A stretch of DNA of 12,245 nt from Akkermansiaceae bacterium UBA1518 (GTDB lineage Bacteria > Verrucomicrobiota > Verrucomicrobiia > Verrucomicrobiales > Akkermansiaceae), in NCBI GenBank assembly GCA_002323895.1, contig DCQM01000185.1, positions 1-12,245 on the forward strand, given 5' to 3'. A program made the position numbers and the translations under genes. The notes beneath the pieces were generated by a model. It worked only from the letters and a program-made list of their open reading frames with translations, made no database searches and was not told the DNA's origin. Positions within the stretch are counted from its first letter, which is position 1. Each line of letters starts with the position of its first letter. Below are positions 1 through 6,255 of the stretch, piece after piece.

Positions 1-58
1 CGGGAAGAATTAGAGCTCCAAGAGCAGCAATCAGTGTTGTTTTTTTATTCAGTGCCAT
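1..58 (-). CDS. Exported protein, N-terminal fragment (runs off left edge)
   Basis: An ATG at 58-56 on the minus strand opens a frame that stays open to the window edge. The 19 visible residues begin M-A-L-N-K-K-T-T and continue with a hydrophobic Ala/Leu/Ile run ending in a Pro. This is the layout of a Sec signal peptide: a short basic n-region followed by a hydrophobic core. The frame is too short to identify a family. It follows a 304-nt AT-rich gap that must hold its promoter and leader. No strong Shine-Dalgarno sequence is seen before the ATG. What I see is a start and a signal-like sequence; that it is a real gene is inference. Confidence 0.55.
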   Translation of the reverse strand, partial: MALNKKTTLIAALGALILP

Positions 59-362
59 AGTTTTGGTTTTGTTAGATACAACCTTTGTTAGTTGCGTAAT
101 GGGTATTTAAGTGATGTTTTTTCTAAAGATCAATTAAAAAGTTAAAAAAAATTAACTATCAATAGTTCTCAATTAGACAACCAAGGACTTTTTTTATTAT
201 AGTGACCTCTTAGCTGGAAATGAATGCAAGGGAGTATCAGCTGAGAAAATTAGATGGACATAAGCCCAAGAGGCTTTTCTCGCAGCTAGGCAGCGAAAAC
301 CTTTGCTAAACAGGCTTCAGGGCCGATTCGCATTTACTTTGAAATAAAAGGCAAGGGTGACT
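59..362. other. AT-rich intergenic region, possible promoter for the left-edge gene
   Basis: No credible gene is seen in these 304 nt. The stretch from about 60 to 200 is very AT-rich. Read on the minus strand, a perfect TATAAT lies at 201-196, with only a weak TTCATT-like -35 at 17-nt spacing. It would start a long leader of roughly 130 nt before the ATG at 58. An inverted repeat AGTTAA-(A6)-TTAACT occupies 140-157. A second hairpin candidate pairs GAGAAAA at 243-249 with TTTTCTC at 275-281, and could sit downstream of the PEP-CTERM gene. All of these sites are weak and unproven. Confidence 0.3.
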
Positions 363-956
363 CTAGCGCCGGCGTCCCATCAAGCTTATCCCAGCTAGGC
401 AAATCAGAAGGGCTGAACTTGGCTCCGGGATTGCCTGAGTTACCTCTAAAGTGAGGTTGTCAAACCGAGCAAAGCCATTTGTGTCGCTCCCTTCGCCAGG
501 TTGGCCTTGGAATGACAGAAAGAGTTTCTTCCCAGCATCATTTGTAGTGGAAGTATAGATCCCATCATGGTTAACGGTCTCATAGGTGTTGTTAGCTGTG
601 CTCAGACCTGAAAGATCGACGACCAGTGGAGTCGCAGCTCCCGTGATAGTATCGTCATCGGTGGTAAAAAGGGTGATGGCAACGTTATCGAGACTATCAT
701 TCCAGTTGAAAGCATCTCGCCATTCATATTGAACGTCGAAGGTATCTCCAGCTGAGATAATGTAACCATTTAAACCCAGTTCGGAACCAAAGACACGGTC
801 ACCAGAAAGAGACAAGACTGCGTTGCGGCTGCTGTCCGGAGAAGGAAGGTTGGTTCGAGTTGCTTGCATTGTTGCGGCTCCACCAACATTCACCCAATCT
901 GGAGTGGATTGGAAATTGTCATCCGTGGTGTCACCATCGGCGCTTCCTGCGTTCAA
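363..956 (-). CDS. PEP-CTERM sorting-domain protein (N-terminus uncertain)
   Basis: The protein ends in I-P-E-P-S-S, then a hydrophobic helix and the basic tail G-R-R-R. This is a PEP-CTERM signal, which in known systems is processed by an exosortase during export to the surface or extracellular matrix. The body is Asp-, Asn- and Thr-rich with beta-strand-like segments (for example around V-I-S-A-G-D-T-F-D-V-Q-Y-E-W and F-A-R-F-D-N-L-T-L-E-V) and resembles the carbohydrate-binding-like or jelly-roll bodies common in verrucomicrobial PEP-CTERM proteins. The first usable start is TTG at 956-954, giving 197 residues, but this start would leave no signal peptide. In the same frame, 957-1082 encodes a plausible signal peptide with no standard start codon (see the separate entry). 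The gene lies 281 nt downstream of sulfatase 1 on the same strand. Its function is unknown; the sorting-signal call is firm. Confidence 0.8.
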   Translation of the reverse strand: MNAGSADGDTTDDNFQSTPDWVNVGGAATMQATRTNLPSPDSSRNAVLSLSGDRVFGSELGLNGYIISAGDTFDVQYEWRDAFNWNDSLDNVAITLFTTDDDTITGAATPLVVDLSGLSTANNTYETVNHDGIYTSTTNDAGKKLFLSFQGQPGEGSDTNGFARFDNLTLEVTQAIPEPSSALLICLAGISLMGRRR

Positions 957-1082
957 GTTTCCGTTGAGAATATCACCGCCAATAATAACTGTCGCTTGCC
1001 CTGTGAAAGTCGAAAGCGTGAACGCAAGTGTAGGAATGACCTTGCGGATGATTGGGTTTTTGGACGCCGTTTGGAAGAAATA
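957..1082 (-). other. Signal-peptide-like extension of the PEP-CTERM gene, lacking a normal start codon
   Basis: The frame of the PEP-CTERM gene stays open upstream of its TTG, back to a TAG at 1085-1083. Its translation contains the segment N-P-I-I-R-K-V-I-P-T-L-A-F-T-L-S-T-F, followed by T-G-Q-A. That is a basic n-region, a hydrophobic core and an A-x-A-like cleavage area, as an exported PEP-CTERM protein needs. No ATG, GTG, TTG or CTG occurs in frame here, and no ATG occurs in any frame on this strand from 1086 to 1237. A TTG in another frame (at about 1090-1088) leads through S-S-K-R-R-P-K. That reading would join this frame exactly if the A5 run at 1061-1057 had one more A. A rare ATC/ATT start is the alternative. 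Confidence 0.5.
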
Positions 1083-1161
1083 CTAAACAAATCAGTGTTA
1101 TTCAACCTCTAAAATAGACAATGAAAGTTCTTTGGGAGATGGAATTGACCCCTAGTTTTTT

Positions 1162-1177
1162 AAAACCCTGTGGGGTT
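1162..1177 (-). terminator. Weak hairpin after sulfatase 1
   Basis: Read on the minus strand, AACCC, loop CACA and GGGTT form a 5-bp stem running into TTTT and then A-rich sequence, about 60 nt past the sulfatase 1 stop. The stem and U-tract are short, so termination here is only possible. It would separate sulfatase 1 from the PEP-CTERM gene. Confidence 0.25.
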
Positions 1178-1237
1178 ACCTAGTGCCTCGTTGGATGGTA
1201 TGTTTTTGAGTGCTGTTAATGAGATTATCGATTGGAA

Positions 1238-2767
1238 TTAGTTTTTGTATTCCACGTCTGTTTTTTTCGCCCATTTCTCCCATTGGCTTTTTAGTTGTTG
1301 AACCTGGGTAGGATTTTTTTCAGCGAGGTCGTGCATTTCAGTACGGTCATCGGCCAGATTGTAGAGCTCCCATTTCTTGACGTTCTTATCCCAGACGAGT
1401 TTCCAGTCACCCTCTCTTATGGCACGACTACCTGAAAAGAACCAATAAAGTGGTTCTTTTCGGGTGATGGTTTTGGATGGCGATTTTAGGACGCTTAGCA
1501 GACTGATGCCTTCGGCGGGAAGGATCGAATTACCGTTGTATTTTGTGGGGTAGCTGCCGCAGCCTATTTCGAGAAAGGTAGGTAAGAAATCGATGATGTG
1601 TCCGACTTGATTTGTGAGGGAGTTTTTTGGGATGATCCCAGGCCAATAGGCAATAAGAGGGGTGGCGATTCCGCCTTCGTGCATACGAGATTTGTAGCGG
1701 CGAAAGGGCGCGTTTTGGGCATAGGCCCAGCTTGGTCCAACGTGCGAGTAGTATTCCTTGGGACCTGGGACGTGAGCGATATTATTTTCACCGCCTGGTG
1801 ATTCCGCACAACTGCCGTTGTCGGATAGGAAGAGGATGAGTGTGTTGTTTGCCTCGCCTGATTTTTTAATGGCAGATAGGATGCGCCCGACATTTTGGTC
1901 CACGTTGTCGATCATTGCGGCGTAAACTTCCATCCGCAGATTTTGCCACTCTTTATTTTTGGCGTTGTTCCAAGGTTGAGCTTCCGGTTCACGGGGAGGC
2001 AGCTTCCAATCGGGGTTGACGAGACCGAGCTCAAGGGTCTTTTGGTGACGTTTTTTTTGCAGCTCGTCCCAGCCTTTCGAGAATTTCCCTTTGTATTTTA
2101 CAATATCTTTTGGTTTTGCATGCAGTGGGTAGTGGGGAGCGGTATAGGGAACGTAGACTAGGAATGGTGCTTCATTCGTAGAAAATTCATCGATCATCTG
2201 GATGGCGTGATCGGTGAAGGCATCGGTTAGGTAGTAGTCGTCGGGGAAATTTGTGATAAGCTCATCATTCTCACCGAAGACGCGCTTGCGGCCGCCTTTG
2301 AATTCTGGGTCTTGGATTGTAGGGTCGAAGAAATTGCAAGCTCCATCCCAGAGCCCGTAGGACTTGTCGAAGCCGCGGTCAAAGGGGCGATGTGGTTTAC
2401 GGCTACCATTGTGCCATTTCCCGCTGATGCCAGTTTGGTAGCCAGCAAGTTTCATGGCCTCGCCCAGCGTGACCATTTGATCATTGAGGAGCTCAATCCC
2501 TCGCCCACCTTGTCTCGGGTAGAGGCCGGTGAGCAAAGTCGCCCTTGTGGTGGTGCATTTCGCATTATTGTAGAACTGTCGGAAACGCAGGCCATTAGCG
2601 GCCATTTTATCGAGGTTGGGGGTTTGAATGATCTCGGCTCCATAGGGCCCGATGTCGGACCAGCCCATGTCATCGACCATAATCAAAACGATATTGGGTT
2701 TCTTTTGTGCGTGGGCGAAGGAGCCCCATAGAGCTAATACGAATACGAATACGAATGGTGGTTTCAT
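1238..2767 (-). CDS. Secreted type I sulfatase (arylsulfatase-like), sulfatase 1
   Basis: This is a 509-residue formylglycine-dependent sulfatase, predicted to hydrolyse sulfate esters outside the cytoplasm. Residues 1-20 are a Sec signal peptide with F-V-F-V-F-V in its core, ending S-F-A-H-A. The alkaline-phosphatase-like fold follows. Metal-binding D32-D33 lie in I-M-V-D-D-M-G, the activation motif is C71-T-T-T-R75, G-K-W-H holds K117 and H119, H212 is in T-A-P-H-Y-P, and D316-N317 are in L-S-D-N-G. The C-terminus has the usual K-W-E-L-Y-N-L subdomain. Length is normal. The activation motif lacks the Pro of C-x-P-x-R. The overall pattern resembles SulfAtlas subfamily S1_4-type enzymes and sulfatase 3, but the substrate cannot be read from sequence. 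The gene is divergent from the LamG pair across a 301-nt promoter region. The ATG at 2767 is clear because the signal peptide begins there. Confidence 0.95.
   Translation of the reverse strand: MKPPFVFVFVLALWGSFAHAQKKPNIVLIMVDDMGWSDIGPYGAEIIQTPNLDKMAANGLRFRQFYNNAKCTTTRATLLTGLYPRQGGRGIELLNDQMVTLGEAMKLAGYQTGISGKWHNGSRKPHRPFDRGFDKSYGLWDGACNFFDPTIQDPEFKGGRKRVFGENDELITNFPDDYYLTDAFTDHAIQMIDEFSTNEAPFLVYVPYTAPHYPLHAKPKDIVKYKGKFSKGWDELQKKRHQKTLELGLVNPDWKLPPREPEAQPWNNAKNKEWQNLRMEVYAAMIDNVDQNVGRILSAIKKSGEANNTLILFLSDNGSCAESPGGENNIAHVPGPKEYYSHVGPSWAYAQNAPFRRYKSRMHEGGIATPLIAYWPGIIPKNSLTNQVGHIIDFLPTFLEIGCGSYPTKYNGNSILPAEGISLLSVLKSPSKTITRKEPLYWFFSGSRAIREGDWKLVWDKNVKKWELYNLADDRTEMHDLAEKNPTQVQQLKSQWEKWAKKTDVEYKN
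2736..2755 (-). repeat. Hexanucleotide repeat in the sulfatase 1 signal peptide
   Basis: On the coding strand TTCGTA occurs three times in tandem at 2755-2738, with two more matching bases after it. Each unit is six bases and in frame, encoding Phe-Val, so the repeat makes the F-V-F-V-F-V hydrophobic core. Copy-number change would lengthen or shorten the signal peptide without a frameshift. Confidence 0.9.
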
Positions 2768-3068
2768 CAGGGATTCTGGGAGGAGAGGGGAAAATACGCT
2801 AACACTAGGTGCTTCTTGTCGTTATCTGGCTCGCAGTTGGAATAAAGGTGATTTTCATGGTAGCCCTTTGGCTTTCTCCAACCTTTATTTTGCGGGTATT
2901 GTCAGTGATTTCCTCCCACGATATTCAGTAACTGATTCATAGTAAATCTCTTAGAATCCAAATGGGTTTGATTTGATGAAGGTTATCGATGCGGTCTATG
3001 AGGATCTGTAAGACAGATAATCAAAAAGGAACTTGTCTATTTCTTTGGGACGATTTCAATCGCGTACT
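2768..3068. promoter_or_regulatory. Divergent promoter region between sulfatase 1 and the LamG pair
   Basis: These 301 nt separate the ATG of sulfatase 1 (minus) from the preferred ATG of the first LamG gene (plus), so promoters for both should lie here. No gene is seen. On the plus strand, TTGTCA at 2899-2904 is followed after 17 nt by TATTCA at 2922-2927, a fair -35 with a poor -10. A second weak pair is TTGATG with TATGAG near 2974-3001. An inverted repeat TCAGT-A-ACTGA at 2925-2935 overlaps the first -10 and could be a small operator. None of these sites is certain. Confidence 0.35.
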
Positions 3069-5087
3069 ATGAGACTTTTAATCGTAAGAGCCGCTCTCGG
3101 ATTACCTTTATCTTTGCTTGGGGACACGCTTGGGCATTGGAGATTTGACGAGTCAGATGCGGCGATGGGAGAAAGTGTTTTATCACCAATCAACGCGGCT
3201 AATGAAGGCACCTTCGATGCAATCGTAGCTGGAGGTAATCCTCTCTACTCCGATGATGTTCCAGCTTTGGAAATCTTTGATCCGATTACTAATACGACTT
3301 TACCCAATAATTTTTCTTTCGATGCGACGGCTGCTAGTTCTCAGTTCACGGTGATTCAAGATCCTTCTTTTGATAGCTCTTTCACGGTCGAGTTTTTTGT
3401 TAAGTATATCGGAGCCCCTCCTAGTTACCAAAGCATCATGACTCGTCGAGAGACCCGAGATCTCGGCTGGCAGATCGATTTTGACCATGGGGCTGGGTAT
3501 GTTTTTGGTCGGAGTCGGAGTCGCTGGGATACTCCTGCTGGGGAGCCAGACGATATTGACGATCGCGATGTAGATGAAAATTTTAATTTTGTGGTCGGGC
3601 CACAGGGAAATCAAAATGCTCCCAAGGTCTTTATAGATACGGGCGCGAAAGACGAGCTAGGGGCTGATGTTGGTCCACAGAATACGGGTAACGTTAGTGA
3701 CTACATTTATGATACGGCCAGCCTAAACCCCAATGAGTTAGATGTGTCCCTTCAAGGGGATGGAGTTAACGATGACGAAGATTGGCATCACGTTGCTTTA
3801 ACTTTTGATGAAGATACTGGTGAGGTAAGCTTTTACTTCGACCACAGCCTTAGCCAGTCAAGAATTCTCAGTGATTCCGAGGGTGATGGATATACTCATC
3901 CAGTTGCGGACCTTCTTTTTGGTAAACTGACCAATGCCGAGTATGGACTCCTTATGGATGAGGTTCGGCTTTCGAACTCGATTTTAACTCCGTCTGATTT
4001 TCTTAGAGTGCCCCTTCCTGAAGTGGGAGCTTCAGTCGGCTATTGGAGGATGGAAGAAGAAGAAGCGGTTGATGGAGGGGATATCTTTTTAGCAGAGAAT
4101 GCTACTTCAGATCTCCATGGAGCTACATTTCAAAATGGACAGCCCAGGTATTCCACGGATGTCCCAGGTGCGATTATCTATGACCCTATTTCTGGGCAGT
4201 CGTTGACCAACACTTTTTCGATGGATGCGAGTATCGCAAATTCTCGACTGAGAGTCACCGATGATGCCTCGTTTAATTCGTCGTTCACCCTAGAGTTTTT
4301 CATGAAGCTTGAGGGTGAGCCAGGCAACTGGCATGCGTTTGCTCGCCGTCAAGAAGGAGCTGAACAGCGGTGGCAAATCGACTTTGATCATGGCAATAAG
4401 GGAAGCTATGGAAGGGGGCGGACGCGTTGGGACACTCCAGACGGAGACAATGCGAACTTTGTCGCAGGTGAACAAGGCTGGACCAACATGCCAGGCGATA
4501 GGAGATTATTGGTCGATACAGATTCCGGAGATGGTTTGCCCGCGAGCTACGATGATGCAGTGGATTGGTCTCTTGATGGTGATGGGATTAACGATAATCC
4601 AATCTGGCGTCATGTCGCTATTTCCTTTGACGAAGAGACCCAAGAGATTAGCTATTACTTGGATTACCAACTCTCGCAGTCCCGGATCCTGACGGATAGC
4701 GACGCAAGTGGTTATGTCCACCCGGCGGCCCCCATTGATTTTGGAAAACTTACCAATGCAGATTACGGTCTCTTCCTCGATGAGGTTCGCTATACTGGTG
4801 AGGTTCTCTCGCCAATTCAGTTCCTACAGGTTGTTGATTCTCCTGTCGTTCCATTTGCCGAACTCGCTATTACCTCCGTCGTATATGAGCCCTCAGCTCC
4901 TAGCGCGACAGTCACCTGGAATTCTAAGCCTGGCTATCGCTATAGCCTTGATTATTCCACCGATCTAAGCAACTGGCTCGAAATCCTTGAAGAAGAGATT
5001 GCCGACGATATTACTTTTTCATACACCGATACCGATCTTGAAGGGGGTCAGGGACGACTCTTTTATCGCGTCCGCGAATACAAATAA
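3069..5087 (+). CDS. Secreted protein with two LamG/concanavalin-A-like lectin domains
   Basis: From ATG 3069 the product is 672 residues. A TTG at 3033 in the same frame would add 12 residues, but the ATG starts a better signal peptide (M-R-L-L-I-V-R, then a Leu-rich core to about residue 18). Two homologous LamG_3-like domains follow. Repeat 1 spans about 20-315 (W24, W-Q-I-D-F-D-H-G from W134). Repeat 2 spans about 322-588 (G-Y-W-R around W326, W-Q-I-D-F-D-H-G from W435). Both share W-x-H-V-A-x-x-F-D-E, S-Q-S-R-I-L and F-G-K-L-T-N-A-x-Y-G-L motifs. Residues 598-672 form a small beta domain with S-T-D-L-S-N-W-L and F-Y-R-V-R-E, of a type often seen at the C-terminus of secreted verrucomicrobial proteins. 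There is no PEP-CTERM signal. A glycan-binding or surface role is inferred from the fold; no catalytic motif is seen. It is probably co-transcribed with the next gene, 20 nt away. Confidence 0.85.
   Translation: MRLLIVRAALGLPLSLLGDTLGHWRFDESDAAMGESVLSPINAANEGTFDAIVAGGNPLYSDDVPALEIFDPITNTTLPNNFSFDATAASSQFTVIQDPSFDSSFTVEFFVKYIGAPPSYQSIMTRRETRDLGWQIDFDHGAGYVFGRSRSRWDTPAGEPDDIDDRDVDENFNFVVGPQGNQNAPKVFIDTGAKDELGADVGPQNTGNVSDYIYDTASLNPNELDVSLQGDGVNDDEDWHHVALTFDEDTGEVSFYFDHSLSQSRILSDSEGDGYTHPVADLLFGKLTNAEYGLLMDEVRLSNSILTPSDFLRVPLPEVGASVGYWRMEEEEAVDGGDIFLAENATSDLHGATFQNGQPRYSTDVPGAIIYDPISGQSLTNTFSMDASIANSRLRVTDDASFNSSFTLEFFMKLEGEPGNWHAFARRQEGAEQRWQIDFDHGNKGSYGRGRTRWDTPDGDNANFVAGEQGWTNMPGDRRLLVDTDSGDGLPASYDDAVDWSLDGDGINDNPIWRHVAISFDEETQEISYYLDYQLSQSRILTDSDASGYVHPAAPIDFGKLTNADYGLFLDEVRYTGEVLSPIQFLQVVDSPVVPFAELAITSVVYEPSAPSATVTWNSKPGYRYSLDYSTDLSNWLEILEEEIADDITFSYTDTDLEGGQGRLFYRVREYK
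4371..4452 (+). repeat. DNA repeat, copy A (lectin domain core, repeat 2)
   Basis: This stretch matches 5501-5582 in the next gene at a constant offset of 1130 nt without gaps. The first 32 bases (W-Q-I-D-F-D-H-G-N-K-G) differ at two positions and the last 22 (D-T-P-D-G-D-N) at two. The middle is less alike. The corresponding part of repeat 1 (from 3468) is clearly more diverged. Confidence 0.8.
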
Positions 5088-5107
5088 AAAATTTAAACCA
5101 AAAGCCC

Positions 5108-6043
5108 ATGAAACAGCTTACTTATCTCGCTTTGACGCTTGGCTTAAGTGTCTCACTTCCAGCAGGAACGACTGCCTACTGGCGCCTTGAGGAAGGAGTC
5201 GCAGGAAATGCTATTACTGCTGCTCTCGATAGTTCTGGAAATGAGCTGAATCAAAACGGTAAAGGTGGGAATCCAACCTATTCCTCGAATGTGCCTGGAG
5301 CCTTCATCTACGATCCTATTACTTCCTCCACGGTTGCAAATACTCTTTCGATGAGTTCGTTAGCTCCAAATTCGAGAATTCACACAACTAATAGTGACGC
5401 TCTAAATACCTCCTTTACCTTTGAAATGTTTATTCAGATCAAGGGGGAACCTGCAGCCTACCATAACTTTGCCAACCGGATTGGAGCTAACACTGATAAG
5501 TGGCAGATCGACTTTGATCATGGTAATAAGGGATCTTTTGGCCGGCCTCGCGTCCGCATGGACACTCCAGATGGCGACAATGTGAACTATGTAACCGCTC
5601 AGGCAGGTTGGACCAATCTTCCCAGTGATCGGCGGATTTGGGTCGATAGCGCAGAGGCCTACGATGGTGCAAGTCCTCCCGTCTATGGTGATGCCGCCGA
5701 TTGGTCAACCGTGGGGGATGGGATCAACGATAACCTTTCTTGGCGTCACCTTGCGATGACTTTTAACCAAGATACTCAAGAGGTAAGTTTTTACTTAGAC
5801 TACGAGCTTTCTGGGTCTCGAACTTTAGTTGACGACGACGGCAGTGGGTATGTCCATCCAGATGCAGGGATTCGATTTGGTAAAAGTGGTAACAGTGAAT
5901 ACGAAATGTATGTTGACGAGGGTCGGTATTCCGACAGTGTTCTGACTCCGAATCAGTTCCTTGTGGCCGTGAATGTGCCCGAGCCTTCAACTACGGCCCT
6001 CTGGTTCCTCGGGGGGGGATTGCTTTTGCGCCGTCGGCGGTAG
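5108..6043 (+). CDS. LamG-domain PEP-CTERM protein
   Basis: This protein has 311 residues. Residues 1-19 are a signal peptide (M-K-Q-L-T-Y, then a Leu/Ala core ending L-P-A). One LamG/concanavalin-A-like domain spans about 23-285, with Y-W-R-L at W25, W-Q-I-D-F-D-H-G from W132, D-G-I-N-D-N, W-R-H-L-A-M-T-F and G-Y-V-H-P. Residues 290-311 are a PEP-CTERM signal: V-P-E-P, a hydrophobic helix containing three Gly, then R-R-R-R. The domain is closer to repeat 2 of the upstream gene than repeat 2 is to repeat 1, so the two genes share a duplication. Known PEP-CTERM proteins are exported and cleaved by an exosortase; none is in this window. The likely job is a surface or matrix lectin partnering the upstream protein. 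A run of eight G lies in the sorting helix. A rho-independent terminator follows 56 nt after the stop. Confidence 0.9.
   Translation: MKQLTYLALTLGLSVSLPAGTTAYWRLEEGVAGNAITAALDSSGNELNQNGKGGNPTYSSNVPGAFIYDPITSSTVANTLSMSSLAPNSRIHTTNSDALNTSFTFEMFIQIKGEPAAYHNFANRIGANTDKWQIDFDHGNKGSFGRPRVRMDTPDGDNVNYVTAQAGWTNLPSDRRIWVDSAEAYDGASPPVYGDAADWSTVGDGINDNLSWRHLAMTFNQDTQEVSFYLDYELSGSRTLVDDDGSGYVHPDAGIRFGKSGNSEYEMYVDEGRYSDSVLTPNQFLVAVNVPEPSTTALWFLGGGLLLRRRR
5501..5582 (+). repeat. DNA repeat, copy B (lectin domain core of the PEP-CTERM gene)
   Basis: This is the counterpart of 4371-4452. It encodes the W-Q-I-D-F-D-H-G-N-K-G to D-T-P-D-G-D-N core. Several silent positions are conserved as well as the residues, which suggests a fairly recent duplication or gene conversion between the two neighbouring genes. 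Confidence 0.8.
6011..6018 (+). repeat. G8 homopolymer inside the PEP-CTERM coding sequence
   Basis: Eight consecutive G encode Gly302 and Gly303 and begin Gly304 in the sorting helix. Loss of one G would replace the Leu/Arg tail with a short different ending at a TGA at 6048-6050. Gain of one G would read on past the normal stop. Either change destroys the hydrophobic-Arg sorting signal. Confidence 0.95.
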
Positions 6044-6073
6044 AGCATGACTTCTCTCAAAGTAGATAAATCA

Positions 6074-6090
6074 GGTCAACAAGCTTGACC
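6074..6090 (+). other. Inverted repeat ahead of the terminator
   Basis: GGTCAA at 6074-6079 and TTGACC at 6085-6090 form a 6-bp stem with a CAAGC loop. There is no T-tract, so it is not a terminator by itself. It could stabilise the 3' end of the LamG transcript or be a protein site. Confidence 0.4.
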
Positions 6091-6098
6091 AGTTTCAG

Positions 6099-6122
6099 TG
6101 CCGCAGTTTTGCGGCATTTCTT
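6099..6122 (+). terminator. Rho-independent terminator of the LamG operon
   Basis: TGCCGCA at 6099-6105, loop GTTT and TGCGGCA at 6110-6116 form a perfect 7-bp GC-rich stem, followed directly by TTTCTT. It lies 56 nt after the stop of the second LamG gene and is correctly oriented for it. On the other strand there is no T-tract, so it should not stop the convergent isomerase transcript. Confidence 0.75.
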
Positions 6123-6255
6123 GTGGCTGCAAGGTTGAGAGGGGCGATACCATTCAGCGCAATGCTAACGATCGTGACAAAATGGAAGTCATCTTCGCTT
6201 CGTTCTAAAAGTATAAACTAATGTAGGAAGGGTGGAGGGAGCTTGAGAGTTCTAC

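Noticed and set aside
2312..2731. 139-codon open frame on the plus strand opposite sulfatase 1
   Set aside because: It is a shadow of the sulfatase coding sequence; the translation has no family features and the opposite strand has all sulfatase motifs. Similar open frames opposite sulfatases 2 and 3, the isomerase and the LamG genes were dismissed for the same reason.
3033..3068. TTG start adding 12 residues to the first LamG protein, with AAGGA just upstream
   Set aside because: The purine-rich AAGGA is only two bases from the TTG, too close to work as a ribosome site, and the ATG at 3069 begins a better signal peptide.
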